Below, piece after piece: positions 28,789 to 37,140 of a stretch of DNA of 47,504 nt; the first letter of the stretch is position 1; every line of letters starts with the position of its first letter. Source of the stretch: Desulfovibrio sp. (GTDB lineage Bacteria > Desulfobacterota > Desulfovibrionia > Desulfovibrionales > Desulfovibrionaceae); the NCBI GenBank assembly GCA_031276485.1, contig JAISMY010000057.1:1-47504 (forward strand), given 5' to 3'. A program made the position numbers and the translations under genes. The notes under the pieces were generated by a model. That model was not told where the DNA came from. It saw only the letters and a list, made by a program, of their open reading frames with translations, and ran no database searches.

Positions 28789-31605
28789 CTAGAAAGTCTG
28801 GCCCATGGAAAACTCGAAACGCCCACTGCTTTTGTGCCCGCTGCGGTCTTCGTCGAAGGGAATGCCGTAGGAAAAACGCAGGTCGCCCATGGGCGAACGC
28901 CAACGCATTTCAAGACCGGCGGATTTCAGAATTTCCTTGTCCCATTTGTAGGAACGGTCCGCATCCACGTTGAAGCCCATATCGTAGAAGGGCACCAGAT
29001 ACAGCCCCGCTTCGTTGCTCAGGGTATAGATATATTCCAGGTTCATGAAGGCCATGCGCGTGCCGCCGATACGGTCGTCGGTCTTCGGATCGCGGGGCAC
29101 GATGTCTTCGCTGTCGTAGCCGCGCACCGTATTCATGCCGCCCATCCAGAAGCGTTCGAAGACAGGCACCTCATCCTTGCCGTTCTCCAGGATGGCCATG
29201 CCTTTGATGCGCCCGTGCAGCACATGGTCCTTCCAAAGCTCGTAATAGGTCTGGTGTTCGGCGGACAAGGTGATGAAGGAATCGTCGCCGCCGAGCAGAC
29301 CGCCGCCGTATTCCACGCCCAGGATGTCGATGTTGCCCGAGGTGGGGTTTTCCCGGTTCGTGGAGTCGCGCACGAGGCGGAGCAGCCCCACGCTGGTGTA
29401 ACGGACGCCGTCGGCATAGTCGCGGATCAGCCTGGCCGCGTTGTCGTTGGTGTCGTATATTTCATACTGGTCCAGACGGTAGCCCCAGCCTATGGAAGTG
29501 TATTCGCCCAGAGGATAGGCGAAGCGCAGCACCCCGCCCGTCGTCCTTTTGGTGAAGTCTATGTAGTCGTCGCGCCAATGGTAGACATCCATGCCCACGC
29601 TGAGGTCCGTGTCGTTCCAGCGCGGGTTGCCCATGCTCAGGGTGTAGGCGTTGCGTCGCGCGGAAAAGGCCGCCTGGAGCGAGATATTGTAGCCTTTGCC
29701 CCAGAGGTTGCGCTCCATGATGGTGGCGGCGACGCCGACCTTGGAAAAGGTCGAATACCCGACGCCCGCCATCAGCGCCCCGGTGGGTTTTTCCTTGACT
29801 TTGACCTTGAGATCCACCTCGTCCTCCTGTCCGGTGGGCGAGAGTTCGACTTCAGCCACTTCGAAGTAGCCGAGTTTGTTCAGGCGCTCCGTGCTGCGGC
29901 GAAGTTTGTCGCCTTGGAATTGTTCGCCGTCCGTGAGCCGCATTTCGCGCAGGATGACGTTGTCGCGGGTTTTGATGTTGCCCTCCGCGGTCACGCGGCG
30001 CACATAGTACTTGTTTTTCTTGGAAATGGTGAACACAACGTCCGCGACCTCGGCGCCTCCGTCGCGTTTGCGCGGCGAGGCGTCGATATCGGCATAGGCA
30101 TAGCCGAAGTCGGAGTAGAATTCCGTCAGCTTTTTCACATCGTTTTGCATCTGCGTCAGGTTGAACCAGCCGCCGGCGGAGGCCGCCTCGTCCAGGCCGA
30201 TTTCCTGTTTCAGGCGTTCTTCGGTATCAATGAGGTCCCCCGTGAGGAGGATGTCGCCCAAAGCGTACTGAGGACCCTCATGGATGGGGAAGGTGATGAC
30301 GATGCCGTCGTCGGTATAGTCGATTTTGGGCGCGGCCACGGTCACGTCCAGAAATCCGCGGTCCAGGTAATAGGCGGTGACGGCCGTGGAATCGCGCTCG
30401 ATGAGTTCTTCCTTGAGAACGCCGGTCCCCGTTATCCAGGAAATGATGCTGCGCGCGGACAGCAGAAGCTGGTCGCGCACGTCGTCCTCGTCGAGGCGAT
30501 TGCAGCCGTCCAGGCGGACTTCGCTGATGTACAGCTTTTTCCCCTCATTGATGCTCAGGTTCAAGGCCGCGGAGTTGGTGCCGGAGCGCACGTCGACGTG
30601 CTGCTCCACCGTCGCGAGATAATAGCCGTCCTTGCGGTAGGCTTCGAGAATTTTTTGAATATCGTCGGCCAGCAGTTTTTCGTTGAGTATGGAGCCGGCT
30701 TTGCTGCCCATGACGGCCAGAAGATCGTCGTCGTCAAGTTCGGAATTGCCGGTGAAGCTGATGCTTTCCAGTTTGGGCTTTTCTTTGACGGTATAGACGA
30801 GCCAGAGTCCTTCCGGGCGAGGTTCGAGGGAGACCTGCACGTCGCTGAAATAACCGAGGTCCCAGATTTGTTTGACTTCCCGGTCTATGGCCGCCGCATC
30901 CGGCCTGTCGCCTTTGCGGGTGCTGATGCGCATGAGCACGACATCCGGGTCGAGGACCAGGGTGCCGCGGACTTCGATGCCCGCAACGACCGTGCCGCCG
31001 GTATCCGGCGTGCCGGGGCGGGGCAGTTCGGCGAGGACGGCATCGGCCAGTTGGTCCGCAGCGGCGGGCAGACTTGCCGGGCCGCCGTCGAGTTCCACGA
31101 ACACGGGCACGGGAGTACGGCCGGCCCCGGCCGGGGTCAGCCGGGCGTCGAGGCTCAGGGTGGAGCCGGAAAAGTTCACTGCGCCGTAAACGGCGTAGGC
31201 GGCGCCCGCCGCGTTCGCCAGGGAACGCACGGCGGCGGGGTCCAAGGCCTCGGCTCGGCGTGTCCGGAGCAGGGCCAGCATGCGCTCATGCGGCACAACG
31301 GACGCTCCGGAGGCCGCCAGCCGGGCATTCATACGCTTGGCGAACTCGGCGTCCGCCGCCTGCCTGCCGTCTTCATTCCGCACGTTGAACGGCAGCACCA
31401 GAACGCGCGCCGCGCCGGACCCCGCGGACGCCCTCGCCCCTCCGCGCGTTGCCGCCTGCGCCCCGGTCGCGATGCCGGTCAGGATGAGCAGGCAGGACAG
31501 GAAAAGCGCCGGGACGAGGCCCGGAGCCTGTCGTGAAAGTCCACGGGCCGGTCTTTGGGGAGCGCGACCCCCCGGCTTTATTCCCAGTTCAGCGCGATTG
31601 CTCAT
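28789..31605 (-). CDS. bamA: Outer-membrane assembly protein BamA with extra N-terminal domain
   Basis: A 938-residue protein from ATG 31605 (MSNRAELGIKPG), overlapping the lolD stop by 17 bases; an earlier in-frame start lies deeper inside lolD. A long positively charged leader precedes a hydrophobic signal core (LVPALFLSCLLILTGIATGAQA). Before the POTRA region sits a domain of about 130 residues (ARVLVLPFNVRNEDG to ADQLADAVLAEL) that looks like the TolB-N/CsgG type of alpha/beta fold and is absent from E. coli BamA. About five POTRA repeats follow. The C-terminal beta-barrel ends in FEFSMGQTF, a normal C-terminal aromatic signal, and has the conserved barrel motif FWMGGMNTVRGYD (VRGF-type). 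It inserts beta-barrel proteins into the outer membrane. Confidence 0.92.
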   Translation of the reverse strand: MSNRAELGIKPGGRAPQRPARGLSRQAPGLVPALFLSCLLILTGIATGAQAATRGGARASAGSGAARVLVLPFNVRNEDGRQAADAEFAKRMNARLAASGASVVPHERMLALLRTRRAEALDPAAVRSLANAAGAAYAVYGAVNFSGSTLSLDARLTPAGAGRTPVPVFVELDGGPASLPAAADQLADAVLAELPRPGTPDTGGTVVAGIEVRGTLVLDPDVVLMRISTRKGDRPDAAAIDREVKQIWDLGYFSDVQVSLEPRPEGLWLVYTVKEKPKLESISFTGNSELDDDDLLAVMGSKAGSILNEKLLADDIQKILEAYRKDGYYLATVEQHVDVRSGTNSAALNLSINEGKKLYISEVRLDGCNRLDEDDVRDQLLLSARSIISWITGTGVLKEELIERDSTAVTAYYLDRGFLDVTVAAPKIDYTDDGIVITFPIHEGPQYALGDILLTGDLIDTEERLKQEIGLDEAASAGGWFNLTQMQNDVKKLTEFYSDFGYAYADIDASPRKRDGGAEVADVVFTISKKNKYYVRRVTAEGNIKTRDNVILREMRLTDGEQFQGDKLRRSTERLNKLGYFEVAEVELSPTGQEDEVDLKVKVKEKPTGALMAGVGYSTFSKVGVAATIMERNLWGKGYNISLQAAFSARRNAYTLSMGNPRWNDTDLSVGMDVYHWRDDYIDFTKRTTGGVLRFAYPLGEYTSIGWGYRLDQYEIYDTNDNAARLIRDYADGVRYTSVGLLRLVRDSTNRENPTSGNIDILGVEYGGGLLGGDDSFITLSAEHQTYYELWKDHVLHGRIKGMAILENGKDEVPVFERFWMGGMNTVRGYDSEDIVPRDPKTDDRIGGTRMAFMNLEYIYTLSNEAGLYLVPFYDMGFNVDADRSYKWDKEILKSAGLEMRWRSPMGDLRFSYGIPFDEDRSGHKSSGRFEFSMGQTF

Positions 31606-32344
31606 ACAGTTCTCCGGACTTGAGTTCGAAGCGTCTGGCCATGCGTCCCGCCAATTCGGGATTGTGCGTCGCCACAACCACAGCCGTGCCCTGTTCCGCG
31701 TTCAGCCGCGCCAACAGTTCAGCGACCAGCATGCCGTTTTTTTCATCAAGGTTGCCCGTGGGTTCGTCGGCCAGCAGCACGACCGGGTCCTGCATCAAAG
31801 CTCTGGCGATGGCCGCCCTCTGGCGTTCGCCGCCGGAAAGCAGCCCGACAGCAAAGCGCGCCCTGCCGGCAAGCCCCACGCGTTCCAGCATGTCCGCCGC
31901 CCTGTCAAGCGCGGCCTGCATGGAGCAGCCGCCGATCACCGCCTGCATGGCCACATTTTCCAGCGTAGTAAATTCGGGCAGCAGGTGGTGAAACTGAAAG
32001 ATGAACCCTATGCTCTCATTGCGCAGGCGGGCTTTTGCCCCCGCATCCAAGGTCCGCATATTGGTTCCGCGGAAGGACAGTTCCCCGGCGCCCGGCTCGG
32101 CAAGGGTGCCGAGAATATGCAGCAACGTCGACTTGCCGGATCCCGAAGCGCCGACAACGGCCGCGCTGTCGCCTTCTTGTATATCAAGGTTGAGACCTTG
32201 TAAAACACAAACCTTTTCGCCGGGACCGTCAAATTCCTTGACCACGTTGCGCAGGGAATACAAAGACGGCCGTTGCCCGGAGCGCTCCCCGGAATTCTGC
32301 GGAGGGGACGCGTCTCCGCCGGTGTTCACGGATCCGGGCGTCAT
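31589..32344 (-). CDS. lolD: Lipoprotein-release ABC transporter ATPase LolD
   Basis: A 251-residue ATPase from ATG 32344, overlapping the lolC stop by ATGA. Walker A is GASGSGKST (65-73), the signature is LSGGERQRAAIARAL, and Walker B is VVLLADEPTGNLDE. It begins with about 25 residues of low-complexity sequence before the ABC domain (SLYSLRNVVKEFDG). The TGNLDEKNG segment is typical of the LolD/MacB-type subfamily. With LolC it should energise extraction of lipoproteins from the inner membrane for delivery to LolA. No LolA or second permease is in view, so the complex probably uses a LolC homodimer-like form. Confidence 0.9.
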   Translation of the reverse strand: MTPGSVNTGGDASPPQNSGERSGQRPSLYSLRNVVKEFDGPGEKVCVLQGLNLDIQEGDSAAVVGASGSGKSTLLHILGTLAEPGAGELSFRGTNMRTLDAGAKARLRNESIGFIFQFHHLLPEFTTLENVAMQAVIGGCSMQAALDRAADMLERVGLAGRARFAVGLLSGGERQRAAIARALMQDPVVLLADEPTGNLDEKNGMLVAELLARLNAEQGTAVVVATHNPELAGRMARRFELKSGELYEQSR

Positions 32345-33570
32345 TCGTGCCTCAGCGCCTCGACAGGTTCGATGCCCGCCGCCCGGCCCGCCGGGTACAG
32401 CGTTGCGAGAAAGCAGAGCAGCACGGCGCCCCCCCCCGTCAGCAATACCTCCTGCCAATGCAGCAGAACGGGCAGATAGTCAAGTGAATAGACGCCCCTG
32501 GGCAGTTCGATGAATTTGTAGCGTTTCAGCAGCATGCAGCAGCCCAGGCCCAGGGCCGACCCCGTTGCCGCGCCCATGAGGCCGATCAGCAGCCCCTGGA
32601 GCATGAAGATGCGGCGCACCTTGCCCGCGTCGGCGCCCATGGACATCAGCACGGCGATGTCCCGGGTTTTTTCCATGACCAGCATGACGAGGGCGGTCAC
32701 GACGGAAAAGGATCCGACCAGCACGACCAGGGTCAGGATGACGGCCATGGCGGCTTTTTCCAGTGTCAGGGCGGCGAAGAGGTTGGCGTTCATTTCCTGC
32801 CAGGTGCGGGCATAGAGGTCCGGCCTGCCGGTGCGGGCCAGGGCGTTGCGCAGGATGTCGCCGGCTGCGTAGACATCGCTCACGGCCGTTTCGATGCCGG
32901 AAACGCCGCGGCCGGGCCGGCCCAGGGCTTCTCTGGCGTTGGGCAGGTTCACGAAGGCCAGGGCGCCGTCGTAATCGGCGAGGCCGATGCGGAACAGTCC
33001 GACCACGCGGAAGGGCGTGATGCGCGGGGTGAATCCCGCGGCGCTTTGCCGGCCAGAAGGGGCCATGACGTTGACCCTGCCGCCCATGCCCACGGCCAGT
33101 TTGTCGGCAAGGACCTCGCCGATGATGATGCCCGGCAGTCCTTCGGGGTCGTCCAGATCTTCGACTTTGCCGCGGGTCATGTTTTTCAGGCCGCCGAGCA
33201 CGGCAGCGGCGTTTTTCGGGTCCACGCCGCGCAGGTAGACCCCGGAGCCGCCGGCACGGCCCGAGAGCAGCGCCCCGGAATGGATGAAGGGCGTTAGGCC
33301 GACAATGCCCGGCGCGGAACGCAGAGTTTCCTCAAGCGCCGCGTCTTCTTCAAAGACGGGTTCGGAGCTGTAAACAACGGCGTGGGCGGCCATGCCGATA
33401 ATTTTGTCGCGCAGGTCCGTTGTGAAACCGTTCATGACACCCATGACGACAATGAGCGAGGCGACGCCCAAGGCCACCCCGGCTACGGACAGCCAGGAAA
33501 TGACGGAGATGAAGGCTTGCCCGCGACGGGCGAAAAGATAGCGCCGCGCAACGAAAAGTTCAAAGCGCAT
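32341..33570 (-). CDS. lolC: Lipoprotein-release ABC transporter permease LolC/LolE
   Basis: A 409-residue membrane protein. An N-terminal segment (FISVISWLSVAGVALGVASLIVV preceded by FELFVARRYLFARRGQ) is the usual LolC/E opening. A large periplasmic domain (about residues 50-265) follows, then three C-terminal membrane segments (VILTLVVLVGSF, FMLQGLLIGLMGAATGSALG, VLLTGGGAVLLCFLATLYPAG). The ending YPAGRAAGIEPVEALRHE is diagnostic of FtsX/LolC permeases. It is the first gene of lolC-lolD-bamA-amidase; 196 bases separate it from pheA on the same strand. Confidence 0.9.
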   Translation of the reverse strand: MRFELFVARRYLFARRGQAFISVISWLSVAGVALGVASLIVVMGVMNGFTTDLRDKIIGMAAHAVVYSSEPVFEEDAALEETLRSAPGIVGLTPFIHSGALLSGRAGGSGVYLRGVDPKNAAAVLGGLKNMTRGKVEDLDDPEGLPGIIIGEVLADKLAVGMGGRVNVMAPSGRQSAAGFTPRITPFRVVGLFRIGLADYDGALAFVNLPNAREALGRPGRGVSGIETAVSDVYAAGDILRNALARTGRPDLYARTWQEMNANLFAALTLEKAAMAVILTLVVLVGSFSVVTALVMLVMEKTRDIAVLMSMGADAGKVRRIFMLQGLLIGLMGAATGSALGLGCCMLLKRYKFIELPRGVYSLDYLPVLLHWQEVLLTGGGAVLLCFLATLYPAGRAAGIEPVEALRHE

Positions 33571-33766
33571 CCTGTAAAAAACCTCGTGACGGGGATTGTC
33601 TTTGCGCGTTCCCGCAACCGCATGCGGCGGACGTTAGCCTATTTTTTAGAAAAACTCCAGAGTTTATGCGGAAAAATTCCGGCCTTCATGCTTCGTTTAT
33701 CCAATGCGCCGTGAGACCCCGCTTTGTTGATGAGGAACCGACGTTTGCCGGCACATTACGGCGATG
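33571..33766. other. 196-bp gap between pheA and lolC
   Basis: Both flanking genes run on the minus strand, so this gap should contain the end of the aromatic operon and the promoter of the lol-bam operon. I find neither a strong hairpin with a T-run nor a clear -35/-10 pair. Confidence 0.35.
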
Positions 33767-34948
33767 TTATTCCGGCGGGCGGATATGTCGGCCGCTGTGG
33801 TAGGAGCCTAAGATGCGCACCTGCAGGCAGGTGCGGCGCAGGGTTTCGAGCAGCCCGGCATAGAGCGGGGCGTTTATGTCGCAGTCAAGGTCGGCAAAGA
33901 AAATATATTTCCAGGATTCTCCGCGCATGGGGCGTGATTCGAGTTTGCTCAGGTTGATGCCTGCCTTAAAAAAGCTTTGCAGCACAGCAGCCAGGCTTCC
34001 CGGTTTGTCGGGTATGATGAAGAGTACGGAGGACTTCAGCGGCGCGGACGAGGTTCTTCTTTCCCCGGCGGGCGCGGAGCCGATCACGAAGAAGCGGGTC
34101 AGGTTGTCGGGGAGATCTTCTATGCCCGAGGCCAGTGTGTTGAGGTTCAGTCGTTCGCCCATGCCGGGGCGGCAGACGGCGGCGCCGCCGTTTTCGCCGG
34201 CCGCGCGTTCGGCCGCGAATACGCTGCTTTCCATGGAAATCTGTTCGGCGTGGGGCAGGTTCTCCTTCAGCCAGCCGGAGCATTGCCCCAAAGGCTGGGG
34301 GTGGGAATAAACCCTGCGTACGGCCGTCAGCGAGTTTTCCCTGCTGATCAGGCAGAGACGGATGCGGCTGAACCATTCCGCCTGCACATGCACGCTGTGG
34401 GTGACGAAGAGGTCGAAACTCTGCGCGACGGTGCCGTAGACGGAATTTTCCACAGGGACGATGCCGAGGTCGCAGTCGCGCTTTTCCACGGCGGCGAAAA
34501 CGGCGTCCATGCGCTGCATGGGCGCGCCGGTGAACCCCCGCCCGAAATATTCCAGGCAGGCCATGTGGGAAAAGGTGCCTTCAGGACCGAGAAAGGCCAC
34601 GCGTAGAGAGCGCTGCAGCGCCCGCGACGAGGAAAGTATCTCCCGGTACACGGCCCTGAGGTGATCGTTGGGCAAGGGCCCCTTGTTGGCGGCGGCCAGC
34701 CTTTCCAGAACCGCCTCTTCCCGTCCGGGGCGAAAGATGGGAGAGTCGTTCTGCGCCTTGATTTTACCAGCGGCAACACTCAGGGCGGCGCGTCTGTTCA
34801 GGAGCGCGAGCAGTTGCGCATCGGTTGTGTTGATATCCGCGCGGACGCGCTCCAGACGGTCTTCAGCGGAGCGGGGATCGTCCTCTTCAGTCTTTACGCG
34901 CGATGCGCTTTCCTCGGCAACGCCGTTGTTGTTTTCTTCATTCTTCAC
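33767..34948 (-). CDS. pheA: P-protein: chorismate mutase / prephenate dehydratase
   Basis: A 393-residue protein from GTG 34948 (VKNEENNN), overlapping the end of the upstream gene by 11 bases; the frame is open further upstream but only through that gene. An acidic N-terminal tail is followed by a chorismate mutase domain (about 25-105; LERVRADINTTDAQLLALLNR, written here only to its first residues by position), prephenate dehydratase (VAFLGPEGTFSHMACLEYF, VPVENSVYG, NLTRFFVIG) and a C-terminal ACT domain with the phenylalanine-binding ESRP motif. It converts chorismate via prephenate to phenylpyruvate in phenylalanine synthesis. The ACT domain implies feedback inhibition by Phe. It is the third gene after the aromatic attenuator. 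Confidence 0.92.
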   Translation of the reverse strand: MKNEENNNGVAEESASRVKTEEDDPRSAEDRLERVRADINTTDAQLLALLNRRAALSVAAGKIKAQNDSPIFRPGREEAVLERLAAANKGPLPNDHLRAVYREILSSSRALQRSLRVAFLGPEGTFSHMACLEYFGRGFTGAPMQRMDAVFAAVEKRDCDLGIVPVENSVYGTVAQSFDLFVTHSVHVQAEWFSRIRLCLISRENSLTAVRRVYSHPQPLGQCSGWLKENLPHAEQISMESSVFAAERAAGENGGAAVCRPGMGERLNLNTLASGIEDLPDNLTRFFVIGSAPAGERRTSSAPLKSSVLFIIPDKPGSLAAVLQSFFKAGINLSKLESRPMRGESWKYIFFADLDCDINAPLYAGLLETLRRTCLQVRILGSYHSGRHIRPPE

Positions 34949-35927
34949 GGATATCTTCCTTGATGCGCATACCGAAATGGCGTCCGGCATCGTCGAGCCG
35001 GCAGAGCACGGTATCGCCGGGCGAGAGGTCGACAACGCTGACCGTTTGTCCGCCGGGGCGGACCAGGCGTATGGTTTCGGCATTCTGCAGAAATATGCCG
35101 CCTGCCCTGTCGCCGACCCCGGCTCCCACATAGAGCATGGGACGCCGCTCCACCTTGACGCGGCCGACCACGGCGCGGCCGGTATTGCCGGCATGGTCCA
35201 CAGTCAGCACTTCAGACCCGGCGCGCAGTTCCTGAAGATACGCGGTCGCATCGCCCGGCGCCAGAGCATAGGCGTGTACCGCCCCGGCGTTAATGCGGAA
35301 GGGCCGCGAGGCGACGTATTCGTTGGATTCGGTTTCCGCGTTCACCAGAAAGGTAAAGGCGGCGGAATTGCCGGTGAGCATGCCCTGTCCGCGGCTGAAC
35401 ACGGAAAGGGTATCCACGCAGACTCTGTGTCCCATGCCCGCATTGCGTATCTCGGTGACGACGGCTTCCTCAAGCGGCAGCACGCCGTCTGTCTGCCGGA
35501 TCGCGGCGATGATTTCCCGGAGCATGTCCAGCCCCGTACCGGGTACGACGAGGGTATCCGCGCCTTTTTCCAGAATGCCCGCAGCGACGGCCGCGTCTTC
35601 GGGGCTGAGGACTTCGACGGCCAGAAGGCCTTTTTTGCCGGCAGCCTGCCCGTGCGCCAGCAGGTTTTCCACGGGGATGATCAGGCGATTGTTGCGCAGC
35701 AGCACGGTTTGTCCCCGGTCGAGGCAGGCGGCGGCTTTTTCTTCATCCTCTTTGGAGAGCAGTTCGGCCTCTTCGACTGAGCCGGCGTCCAGCACGATGC
35801 AGCGGGCAAGGGAAGATGCCGCCGCAAGGTGTTCCGCAGGGACGATCAAACCGTCGACCCCGGCTTCCAGGGCGCGCGTGACGTCTTTTTTGACGAAGGG
35901 CACGGCCTTGAAGAGTATCGGTTTCAT
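34938..35927 (-). CDS. 3-Dehydroquinate synthase II (AroB', archaeal type)
   Basis: A 329-residue protein from ATG 35927, overlapping the ADH synthase stop (ATGA). The sequence ([21 protein letters not shown]; middle [30 protein letters not shown]) is that of the MJ1249 family, unrelated to classical AroB. It oxidatively deaminates and cyclises 2-amino-3,7-dideoxy-D-threo-hept-6-ulosonate to 3-dehydroquinate with NAD. This alternative entry to the shikimate pathway is known from methanogens and from Desulfovibrio. Here it lies between ADH synthase and pheA in the same order. No classical aroF/aroB is in the window. Confidence 0.9.
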   Translation of the reverse strand: MKPILFKAVPFVKKDVTRALEAGVDGLIVPAEHLAAASSLARCIVLDAGSVEEAELLSKEDEEKAAACLDRGQTVLLRNNRLIIPVENLLAHGQAAGKKGLLAVEVLSPEDAAVAAGILEKGADTLVVPGTGLDMLREIIAAIRQTDGVLPLEEAVVTEIRNAGMGHRVCVDTLSVFSRGQGMLTGNSAAFTFLVNAETESNEYVASRPFRINAGAVHAYALAPGDATAYLQELRAGSEVLTVDHAGNTGRAVVGRVKVERRPMLYVGAGVGDRAGGIFLQNAETIRLVRPGGQTVSVVDLSPGDTVLCRLDDAGRHFGMRIKEDIREE

Positions 35928-36754
35928 GTGCGGTCTTTCGTCTGCGCGTCGATAAGCGCGCATGCCCGCTCGACGCTCATGTTTTCATGCACGATGCCGT
36001 TTAGGGCGTACATCAGCCTGCGCGGCTCGGGGTGCTGAAAGATGTTGCGTCCGACGGACAAGCCTTTTGCTCCGGCTTTGACGGCGTCGTGGACGGTTTG
36101 GAGAAATTCCCTGGTGGTGTCGGTTTTGGGTCCGCCGGCAATGAGTACGGGGATGCAGCAGGATTCGACGACGAAGCTGAAGCTGTCTATGTCTCCGGTG
36201 TACGGCACCTTGACCGCGTCGGCGCCGAGTTCGGCTCCCACGCGGGCGCAATGGGCCACGACTTCCGGGGCGAGGCTGTTGGGAATTTTCGGACCGCGCC
36301 CGTAGACCATGGCCAGGAGCGGCATGCCCCAGCGTTCCGATTCGCGGGAGATGCGTCCGAAATCGGCCAGCATTTCCGCCTCGTAGGTGTCGCCGAGATT
36401 CACGTGGATGGAGATGCCGTCGGCGCCCAGGCAGATGGCGTCTTCAACGGAAGCGGTCAGGGTTTTGCGGTTGGGGTACGGAGAGAGGTCGGTGCTGGAG
36501 GAGAGGTGCAGGATGAGGCCGAGGTCGCGTCCGCTTCTGCGGTGTCCGCAACGCACGAGGGCCTTGTGGCCGAGTACGGCGTTAGCCCCGCCTTCCGCGA
36601 CGTCGGTGACGGCCTTGGTCATATGTTCCAAGCCGTCCAGAGGACCCACGGAAACGCCGTGATCCATGGGGACGATGATGCTTTTGCCGGTGTCGCGGTT
36701 GAAGAGCCTTTCCATCCTGATTGATTTGCCGATTTGCATGAATTGCATCTGCAT
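35924..36754 (-). CDS. 2-Amino-3,7-dideoxy-D-threo-hept-6-ulosonate (ADH) synthase (AroA')
   Basis: A 276-residue class I aldolase-like enzyme from ATG 36754, with AAGGAAA 7 bases upstream; an internal MQIGKSIRM start five residues later is possible. MDHGVSVGP (Asp31), AMVYGRG and [11 protein letters not shown] (Lys182, expected Schiff-base lysine) are the catalytic landmarks of the MJ0400/DhnA family. It condenses 6-deoxy-5-ketofructose 1-phosphate with aspartate semialdehyde, the first step of the archaeal-type shikimate route. It is the first gene of the operon. Between its promoter and its start lies a leader peptide rich in Phe, Trp and Tyr followed by a terminator, so transcription is probably attenuated by aromatic amino acids. 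Confidence 0.9.
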   Translation of the reverse strand: MQMQFMQIGKSIRMERLFNRDTGKSIIVPMDHGVSVGPLDGLEHMTKAVTDVAEGGANAVLGHKALVRCGHRRSGRDLGLILHLSSSTDLSPYPNRKTLTASVEDAICLGADGISIHVNLGDTYEAEMLADFGRISRESERWGMPLLAMVYGRGPKIPNSLAPEVVAHCARVGAELGADAVKVPYTGDIDSFSFVVESCCIPVLIAGGPKTDTTREFLQTVHDAVKAGAKGLSVGRNIFQHPEPRRLMYALNGIVHENMSVERACALIDAQTKDRT

Positions 36755-36836
36755 GGCTGTTTTCCTTGTCGGTATGGGGAAAGGGATGTCCCCGGCTCCG
36801 GTTCCCGTCGCCCGTCCCTTGCGCCGCCGCCGGCGG

Positions 36837-36870
36837 AAAAGAAAAGGCCGCCGGCATTTCGCCCGCGGCC
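36837..36870 (-). terminator. Attenuator terminator upstream of ADH synthase
   Basis: On the minus strand GGCCGCGGGC and GCCGGCGGCC pair over 9 of 10 positions (36846-36855 with 36861-36870, 5-base loop), followed directly by TTTTCTTTT (36837-36845). It stands 26 bases after the leader-peptide stop and about 80 bases before the gene. Its 5' arm contains GCCGCGGG, complementary to CCCGCGGC inside the leader ORF (36914-36921), giving a mutually exclusive antiterminator. Confidence 0.8.
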
Positions 36871-36895
36871 CTTGGGTGACGTTGTTCCAAACCTG

Positions 36896-37009
36896 TCAGA
36901 CACGTCCCTCGTCGCCGCGGGTTCCGCTATAGAAAAAATAAAACCAGAACACGGAGTCCGGTTGAATTTCAGCATTTGCGGGGCGTACGGCGGAGGCAGA
37001 AGTCTTCAA
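36896..37009 (-). CDS. Aromatic leader peptide (FWFYFFY) of the ADH synthase operon
   Basis: A 37-residue frame from TTG 37009 with AAGGAAA at ideal distance upstream, ending at TGA 36896. An internal GTG at 36952 would give VFWFYFFYSGTRGDEGRV. Either way it contains seven aromatic codons in a row (Phe-Trp-Phe-Tyr-Phe-Phe-Tyr). It lies between a good promoter and a terminator in front of the aromatic operon, exactly where a ribosome-attenuation leader should be. The product itself is expected to have no function. Stalling at the aromatic run would leave the CCCGCGGC segment free to form the antiterminator. Confidence 0.75.
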   Translation of the reverse strand: MKTSASAVRPANAEIQPDSVFWFYFFYSGTRGDEGRV

Positions 37010-37034
37010 GGCGTATTTCCTTAATTTATTGGTT

Positions 37035-37063
37035 TTGATAAATGACGGCGTGAGACGTGTCAA
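37035..37063 (-). promoter_or_regulatory. Sigma70-type promoter of the aromatic operon
   Basis: On the minus strand: perfect TTGACA (complement of 37058-37063), 17-base spacer, TATCAA (complement of 37035-37040; 4 of 6). A start near 37028 leaves about 19 bases before the TTG start of the leader peptide. Confidence 0.7.
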
Positions 37064-37140
37064 GCGTTTTTAGACAGCATTTTTTCGACAATTCGGAGCT
37101 TCGCGCAAGACAACGCACAACAGCCGAGGAGTTACAGCAC

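Noticed and set aside
28366-31536. A 1056-codon open frame on the plus strand
   Set aside because: Antisense to bamA and the amidase. It shows no domain pattern and is explained by codon bias on the opposite strand.
37057-37140. Extended N-terminus of Cas3 from GTG 37057
   Set aside because: The extra 28 codons overlap the -35 box of the opposite promoter and lack family similarity. ATG 37141 has a good GAGGAG site and matches the usual Cas3 beginning before the HD domain.
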